From contig CAZIHO010000110.1 of the NCBI GenBank assembly GCA_964538875.1, positions 1 through 11,038 on the forward strand: a stretch of DNA of 11,038 bases. Reading direction: 5' to 3'. The notes under the pieces are model-generated. The model was not told where the DNA came from, made no database searches, and was given only the letters and a program-made list of their open reading frames with translations. Position 1 is the stretch's first letter. Each line of letters starts with the position of its first letter. Made by a program: the position numbers and the translations under genes. Origin of the DNA: CAZIHO01 sp964538875. Lineage in GTDB: Bacteria; Pseudomonadota; Gammaproteobacteria; Chromatiales; Chromatiaceae. Of the stretch, positions 7,047-11,038 are shown piece after piece.

Positions 7047-7203
7047 GGCACTCGCTTCCTAGGCGCCGGCTTGGAGTGGGAGGGCTGGGCAGCGGTCAGA
7101 TCGGGAGGCATTGGCCGGGCGCCCGGACTAGGAACAACCGCCGACCGGCGCGGCGGTCATCTCAATTATGGACCTGATTGGGGACCGGCGGTCGAGGGGA
7201 TTT

Positions 7204-7222
7204 CCCACCGGGACAGGGTGGG
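7204..7222 (-). terminator. Hairpin downstream of argJ
   Basis: CCCACC (7204-7209) pairs with GGTGGG (7217-7222) around a 7-base loop, about 35 bases past the argJ stop codon in the argJ-kinase gap. On the minus strand AAATCCCC follows rather than a U-run, so it is a weak terminator at best. If it works, the kinase needs its own promoter in the remaining 157 bases. Confidence 0.25.
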
Positions 7223-7256
7223 CTTAGGGCAAATCAAGTCAGCCCATGTCAGCCCC

Positions 7257-8498
7257 CTAGGTCCGGTATTCCGCATTGATGCGTACATAGTCGAAGGACA
7301 AATCGCAGGTCAGAATCCGGGCGGCGGCGGGACCCCGGCCCAGGTCCACCCGGATGGAGAATTCCGCCTGACTCATCACCGCCTGACCGTCCTGCTCCTG
7401 GTAGCTGGAGGCCCGGGCCCCCTGCTCCACGATGGGTACCTGATCCAACCAGATGGCGACCCGCTCCACGTCCAGATTTGCCACTCCGGCCCGGCCCACC
7501 GCCGCCAGAATACGCCCCCAGTTAGGGTCCGCCGCGAATAGGGCAGTCTTGACCAGGGGCGAATGGGCGATGGTATAGGCCACTTGCCGCGCCTCGGCCC
7601 CGTCAGCAGCGCCGGTCACCTCCACCCGCACCAGCTTGGTGGCGCCCTCCCCGTCCCGCACGATGGCGGTGGCCAACTCCAGACAAACAGCATTGACCGC
7701 CTCGGCCAGGGCCCGGGCAATGGGTTCCGCCCCCGCCGTCACCAGGGGCGCCCCGGGCGCCGCCGCCGCCAGCAGCACACAGGAATCATTAGTGGAGGTA
7801 TCCCCGTCCACGCTGATGGAATTGAAGCTAGGCTCCACCGCCAAGCGCAGAATCTCTTGCAGAATGGGCCGGGGCACCGCCAAGTCGGTGGCCAAAAACG
7901 CCAGCATGGTCGCCATGTTGGGACAAATCATGCCCGCTCCCTTGGCGATACCCGTAACCCGGGCGGTATAACCAGCGACATCAAAGGAACGGGAAACCAA
8001 TTTCGGCTGGGTGTCGGTGGTCATGATGGCCCGCGCCGCCCGCTCCCAGCCATCCTCGGATAAATCCGCTAGCGCCGCCGGCAGACCAGCCACCAGCCGG
8101 TCCAGGGGCAGGGGTTCGCCGATCACGCCAGTGGAGAAGGGCAGCACCTGCTGGGGATCGCAACCGCCCGCCTCCGCCAAGGCGGCGCAACAGGCTTCCG
8201 CGTCCCCCCGGCCCCGCTCGCCGGTACCGGCGTTGGCGTTGCCGGAGTTAATCAATAAATAGCGGGGCGCGGCGCTATCTAGGTGTTTCCTGGCCAACTG
8301 CACTGGGGCGGCGCAAAAGGCGTTGCGGGTAAAGACGCCCGCGCCGCTGGCGCCAGGGCCCACCTCAATGACCGCCAGGTCGTTACGGTTCGGGTACTTG
8401 ATACCGGCCGCCGCGACACCGAGGCGGACACCGGGGACTGGCTCAAATTCAAGATTCTCGTTAGGAAGGGTGGAGTCGGCGGCCATGTTCAACTTCAT
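7257..8498 (-). CDS. argJ: Bifunctional glutamate N-acetyltransferase / amino-acid acetyltransferase
   Basis: A 413-residue ArgJ. The family transfers the acetyl group from N-acetylornithine to glutamate (cyclic arginine pathway) and often also makes N-acetylglutamate from acetyl-CoA, in the cytoplasm. Seen here: NSGNANAGTG (84-93), the oxyanion-hole region FSTGVIGEPL (T123-G124), and the self-cleavage site KGAGMICPNMATMLA with the cut expected between A196 and T197. T197 would become the N-terminal nucleophile of the beta chain. SVDGDTSTNDS, DPNWGRI and the conserved C-terminus INAEYRT are also present. Length and motifs are normal, so it should be active. The start could be ATG 8498 or the in-frame ATG at 8486 (residue 5); neither has a clear Shine-Dalgarno. 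It is divergent from the L,D-transpeptidase gene and lies upstream of the kinase on the same strand. No other arg gene is in the window. Confidence 0.96.
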   Translation of the reverse strand: MKLNMAADSTLPNENLEFEPVPGVRLGVAAAGIKYPNRNDLAVIEVGPGASGAGVFTRNAFCAAPVQLARKHLDSAAPRYLLINSGNANAGTGERGRGDAEACCAALAEAGGCDPQQVLPFSTGVIGEPLPLDRLVAGLPAALADLSEDGWERAARAIMTTDTQPKLVSRSFDVAGYTARVTGIAKGAGMICPNMATMLAFLATDLAVPRPILQEILRLAVEPSFNSISVDGDTSTNDSCVLLAAAAPGAPLVTAGAEPIARALAEAVNAVCLELATAIVRDGEGATKLVRVEVTGAADGAEARQVAYTIAHSPLVKTALFAADPNWGRILAAVGRAGVANLDVERVAIWLDQVPIVEQGARASSYQEQDGQAVMSQAEFSIRVDLGRGPAAARILTCDLSFDYVRINAEYRT

Positions 8499-8977
8499 TA
8501 CTACCGGTGGATGATGGGTTCAATCATACGATAAATGTCGCCCAACTCCGGCCCCGCCGCGCCGGGTTGGGTGGTGGCGCTGGCCACAGGCAGATGCGAC
8601 CGGATTAACCTAGATTTTCAATAGACTCAGGGAGCACCATCAGGTACTTTAGCCACCGACAGAATCTCCTTGGCAGGCTCGCGACAGAACCATGGGCTTT
8701 TCCTGGAGCCAGGCACAAGTCGTCGGAAGCGGGATCCCATGATGTCTTGAGGATGATGGCCCAATTGCCTGATAATATTCATCCTTTCTAACACCAGTCT
8801 GTCTCGCCCGGTTCCTATCGATCCATGGACCTGGCGGGCGGGCGGTGAATTCTCCGGTTTGCTCCAGTTTCGCGACGGCCTGATGGCGGAAGCGGAAGGT
8901 CGGGGGATGCTGGATTATGGAACGACCGCCTGAGCTTTGCCCGGCAACACCTTGATAGCTTCCGCGACGCATATGTT
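8499..8977. other. Divergent intergenic region between argJ and the L,D-transpeptidase gene
   Basis: A 479-base gap. The open frame at 8649-8972 (minus) gives a 107-residue product with no motif, signal peptide or membrane segment, and I do not call it. The region is less GC-rich than the flanking genes and holds one plausible plus-strand promoter (8747-8776). No clear promoter for argJ could be picked out; TATGAT on the minus strand near 8524-8530 lacks a suitable -35. I found no tRNA or riboswitch-like fold. Confidence 0.5.
8747..8776 (+). promoter_or_regulatory. Candidate sigma-70 promoter for the L,D-transpeptidase gene
   Basis: TTGAGG (8747-8752, four of six matches to TTGACA) and GATAAT (8771-8776, five of six to TATAAT) are separated by 18 bases. 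It would leave a 5' leader of about 195 bases before the ATG at 8978. The local sequence around the -10 (GATAATATTC) is AT-rich, as expected. No competing pair closer to the gene looks better. Confidence 0.33.
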
Positions 8978-10456
8978 ATGAACAACAGTTACCGAATATC
9001 CCCCGTGCTCACCAGAGCTGCGGCCTACCTAGCCGCCGCCGCGCTGCTGGCATCCTGCGCCCAGATGCCCCAGTCCAGTTCAACCACAAGACCAGCGGAG
9101 CCGGTTCCGGAAGCCCTGGTGCAAGCGACGCCAGAACCCCGGTTGGAGACCCAGCCCCCGGAGCCCGAAACAACCAGCCCCGCGCCGGCGACCCCGGCGC
9201 CCAAACAGAACCCCCTGTATGCCTGGAATGGCACCGGCCGCGCCGTGTCCCATATAGAGATTGACGTTGACAAGCAGCGGGCCCGCTTCTTCGATGGCCA
9301 GCAAGAGGTCGGTTGGACCACCGTAGCATCCGGCATCCGCTCTTTTCCGACGCCGACCGGACGCTACACGGTGATGGCGAAGGAGCCCGACGCCAAGTCC
9401 AATCTGTACGGCAAAATCTACGGCAAGGGCGGCAACCTGGTAAAAGGGAATGCCCAAATGGGCATCGACCCCATTCCCCCAGGGGGACGCTTCGCAGGGG
9501 CTGAAATGCCGTATTTCCTGCGATTCACGGGCGACGGCATCGGCATGCATGCGGGTCCCATCCCGCGCCCCGGTAGTCCTGCCTCTCACGGCTGCATCCG
9601 CATGCCGAAGGCTTTGGCGCCAATTCTCTTCAACCATGTCAAGGTTGGCACCCAGGTATCCATCGTAGGCAGTGGGCCCAGTTACGCCGCCTATGCCGCC
9701 CAGGCGCAGCGGAAGGCGGCCGCCATTGCGCTGGCCAAAGCCAAGCGGGCTGAGGCGAAGGCAGCGGAGACTCAACTGGTCCTGGCTACCGAGGCAGCCG
9801 CTGGCGCCAAGGTCCCGACCGACGGGTCGAGCCCATCCCCTGACAAGCCCCAAAACACCCCCAGCGCGGTGCCCGCGCCAGCCGGGGCAAGCCAGACCAC
9901 GGCAGCAGCGACGCCGCCAAAGCCTGATGTCACTCCCCCCAACCCAGGGGCGGCCGCGCCCAAAACGACGGGCGCGTCCCCCCAGAGCGCGCCAATGGCA
10001 ACCCAGAATCCGCCGTCACCAGCCAAGACGGATGGGGCTGTCACCAGCGGGACCGGCAGTGCCCCGGCCAAGCCAGCCGCTTCTTCTAGCGCGGCGGCGA
10101 CGCCCGTAGCTCCCCAGGCCAAACCCGATGCCTCAGCCGCGCCGGTCGCGGCGAAGACGGCCGACCAGGCCCAAAAGCCACTGGCCGCCCAGCCCCAGCA
10201 ACCCCAGCCGGTAAAAGCGGACGCCGCGCCGGCCAATACAACCAGCAATGCGCCGGCTGCACCCCCACCGGCCAAATCGGAGCCCCCGGCGCCGGTCACG
10301 GTAAAATCGGCGGAGCCAACCCCCAAGGCCGCCGCGCCCAACTCCCCATCGACACCAGGCGGCGCCGTTGCCGGTTCGGCTGCGGGTCCTATCCCGGCGG
10401 CCCCTAAACCTGCGGTGGATTCATCGCGGGCAACTACCCACGAGAAGGAGGGGTAA
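8978..10456 (+). CDS. Lipoprotein L,D-transpeptidase (YkuD) with long Ala/Pro/Lys tail
   Basis: A 492-residue envelope protein. The N-terminus has a lipoprotein signal with lipobox LASC and lipidated C27; Ala at +2 predicts outer-membrane sorting. A Pro-rich spacer (about 28-85) leads to a YkuD catalytic domain (about 92-230). It carries H191 in GMHAGP and the nucleophile C206 in SHGCIRMP, the standard active-site pair. The family crosslinks peptidoglycan stem peptides (3-3 links) or attaches outer-membrane proteins to them. After the domain comes an Ala/Lys/Gln-rich, probably helical stretch (about 236-273). A disordered tail of about 220 residues follows to the end, built of Ala, Pro, Lys, Thr and Ser without any Phe, Trp, Tyr or Cys. 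Such tails are not part of the usual family and may span or bind the cell wall. ATG 8978 is the only start giving the lipobox; the Shine-Dalgarno is weak. An 11-bp hairpin follows the stop. It is a single-gene unit. Confidence 0.92.
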   Translation: MNNSYRISPVLTRAAAYLAAAALLASCAQMPQSSSTTRPAEPVPEALVQATPEPRLETQPPEPETTSPAPATPAPKQNPLYAWNGTGRAVSHIEIDVDKQRARFFDGQQEVGWTTVASGIRSFPTPTGRYTVMAKEPDAKSNLYGKIYGKGGNLVKGNAQMGIDPIPPGGRFAGAEMPYFLRFTGDGIGMHAGPIPRPGSPASHGCIRMPKALAPILFNHVKVGTQVSIVGSGPSYAAYAAQAQRKAAAIALAKAKRAEAKAAETQLVLATEAAAGAKVPTDGSSPSPDKPQNTPSAVPAPAGASQTTAAATPPKPDVTPPNPGAAAPKTTGASPQSAPMATQNPPSPAKTDGAVTSGTGSAPAKPAASSSAAATPVAPQAKPDASAAPVAAKTADQAQKPLAAQPQQPQPVKADAAPANTTSNAPAAPPPAKSEPPAPVTVKSAEPTPKAAAPNSPSTPGGAVAGSAAGPIPAAPKPAVDSSRATTHEKEG

Positions 10457-10508
10457 GGGGCTGCTAGCGCCCCGGGGACTGGGCGTTGCAGAGATTGAAA
10501 TCCCCTGG

Positions 10509-10535
10509 GGCGGAACCCTTCCCGAGGGTTCCGCC
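10509..10535 (+). terminator. Perfect 11-bp hairpin downstream of the transpeptidase gene
   Basis: GGCGGAACCCT (10509-10519) pairs perfectly with AGGGTTCCGCC (10525-10535) around a 5-base loop (TCCCG), 52 bases past the stop codon. No T-run follows (AATGTCC), so it departs from the classic intrinsic terminator. It may instead protect the 3' end of the mRNA or work as a U-less terminator. The sequence could also be a dispersed palindromic repeat. Confidence 0.5.
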
Positions 10536-10742
10536 AATGTCCGGGAACTGCGGCGCCAGACCGCCATTCCGTTACGCCGAGGCGCGCCGCCGGCAACGAG
10601 TGGTCGGCGAAATGGTGGATCGCTTTGGGGCATCCGTTCTGCGAGGGCGTTGTGCTATCAACCAGAGCCATATTCAGGGCGACGACTTGTAAAGTTTTCC
10701 GTGATCCGCAGACTGGAGGCAGTCACCGAGTTAAGGATCAGG

Positions 10743-11038
10743 TCAATCTAGCCTCCCCGAATCCTCGTCAGCTTCAACATCCCCGTCCTCTTCAGCAACA
10801 CTGCCGGTGCAAGCGGCTTTACCCATCGCCCGCTCGATAAGAGTGAGAAGCCGCTTTTGTCTGTGTATTAGCAAAAATTTCATCTGACAGCGCAAGAATG
10901 TCAGTGGTCGTTCAAGTGTCCGAACGGGGTTGAGTACCTTCTCTTTGGCCGTGGGCAGGCTGTCGAAGAAGGTTTGCATCGGGCCGCTGACCACCTGCTC
11001 AATCCATTCGCTGGGAATATTGGGCAGCACCACTGCAG
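10743..11038 (-). CDS. Unrecognised frame open at the right window edge
   Basis: A reading frame with its stop at 10743-10745 stays open to the right edge, so any true start may lie outside the window; an internal GTG is at 11033. The first part reads LPNIPSEWIEQVVSGPM. From memory this loosely recalls the N-terminal text of some IS256-type transposases, but the following residues (FFDSLPTAKEKVLNPV, then a Arg/Leu-rich stretch and an acidic end EEDGDVEADEDSG) do not continue that family. Codon use is less GC-biased at third positions than in neighbouring genes. It may be a truncated mobile-element remnant, the tail of an unknown gene, or not coding at all. Confidence 0.25.
   Translation of the reverse strand, partial: AVVLPNIPSEWIEQVVSGPMQTFFDSLPTAKEKVLNPVRTLERPLTFLRCQMKFLLIHRQKRLLTLIERAMGKAACTGSVAEEDGDVEADEDSGRLD
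10811..10856. repeat. 9-bp perfect inverted repeat near the right edge
   Basis: AAGCGGCTT (10811-10819) and AAGCCGCTT (10848-10856) are exact reverse complements separated by 28 bases. The right arm runs on into TTTG on the plus strand. It lies within the unrecognised minus-strand frame. It could be a weak hairpin, a protein-binding palindrome or a decayed element end; nothing decides between these. Confidence 0.4.

Larger units (their letters stand above)
10457..11038. other. Right-edge stretch without a confident gene
   Basis: These 582 bases begin with the hairpin downstream of the transpeptidase gene. From about 10650 onward the DNA becomes less GC-rich than the rest of the window, with runs such as GCAAAAATTTCATC near 10870. 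Short plus-strand frames (10368-10751, 10486-10692) mostly overlap the transpeptidase end or the hairpin and show no motif. A minus-strand frame open at the right edge is listed separately. The composition shift suggests acquired or decayed DNA. Confidence 0.45.

Noticed and set aside
8649..8972. 107-residue minus-strand frame between argJ and the transpeptidase gene
   Set aside because: No motif, signal or membrane segment, and it would overlap the best promoter candidate for the transpeptidase gene.
9772..10671. 299-residue Ala/Gly-rich minus-strand frame opposite the transpeptidase tail
   Set aside because: A long antisense frame is expected opposite an Ala/Pro-rich GC-biased tail; the product is low-complexity and the plus strand encodes a clear lipoprotein.
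10368..10751. 127-residue plus-strand frame running past the transpeptidase stop
   Set aside because: Its first part is out of frame with the transpeptidase, it crosses the strong hairpin, and it shows no motif.
11033..11038. Window ends exactly in CTGCAG, a PstI site
   Set aside because: It may hint at a cloned fragment end, but the left edge shows no matching site and a six-base site can occur by chance.
1..11038. tRNA, rRNA, riboswitch, defence system or intact insertion sequence
   Set aside because: None could be recognised by eye in either strand; structured RNAs in the gaps cannot be fully excluded without a covariance search.

Overview
This is a GC-rich bacterial chromosomal window, most likely from a gammaproteobacterium. 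The evidence is the gene content: a bifunctional ArgJ, a fatty-acyl-AMP ligase fused to a PlsC acyltransferase, a YkuD-type lipoprotein, and a small secreted Gly/Tyr/Trp-rich protein of the sulfur-globule-protein type. If that last call is right, the organism probably oxidises reduced sulfur compounds and stores sulfur in globules. No rRNA or taxonomic marker is present, so I cannot name a genus.

Layout, left to right. Bases 1-414 hold no convincing gene. A secreted glycoside-hydrolase-like protein (415-1656, +) converges on a 939-residue ACP / fatty-acyl-AMP ligase / PlsC fusion (1671-4490, -). Only 14 bases separate their stop codons, and one hairpin spans both stops. A 394-base divergent intergenic region follows, with an AT-rich island and a perfect 8-bp inverted repeat. 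The small sulfur-globule-like gene comes next (4885-5226, +). It converges on a membrane Ser/Thr protein kinase with an N-terminal zinc ribbon and a Pro-rich C-terminal tail (5325-7046, -). The kinase lies downstream of argJ (7257-8498, -) on the same strand, 210 bases away. After a 479-base divergent gap comes a lipoprotein L,D-transpeptidase with a long Ala/Pro/Lys tail (8978-10456, +), followed by an 11-bp perfect hairpin. The last 580 bases contain no confident gene. They include an edge-open reading frame of less GC-rich composition that may be a mobile-element remnant or degraded DNA.

Functional reading. argJ is housekeeping arginine biosynthesis. Four of the other genes act at the envelope: a secreted sugar-active or sugar-binding protein, a lipid-tailoring fusion enzyme, a membrane kinase with a probable periplasmic tail, and an outer-membrane-anchored peptidoglycan crosslinking enzyme. 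The sulfur-globule-like protein is also exported. There is no classic multi-gene operon; every gene is alone or in a loose pair. I did not find a defence system, CRISPR array, tRNA, rRNA or intact insertion sequence. The most unusual points are the three-domain lipid enzyme, the hydrolase whose expected nucleophile position reads Gln, and the repetitive sulfur-globule-like protein facing a kinase gene.
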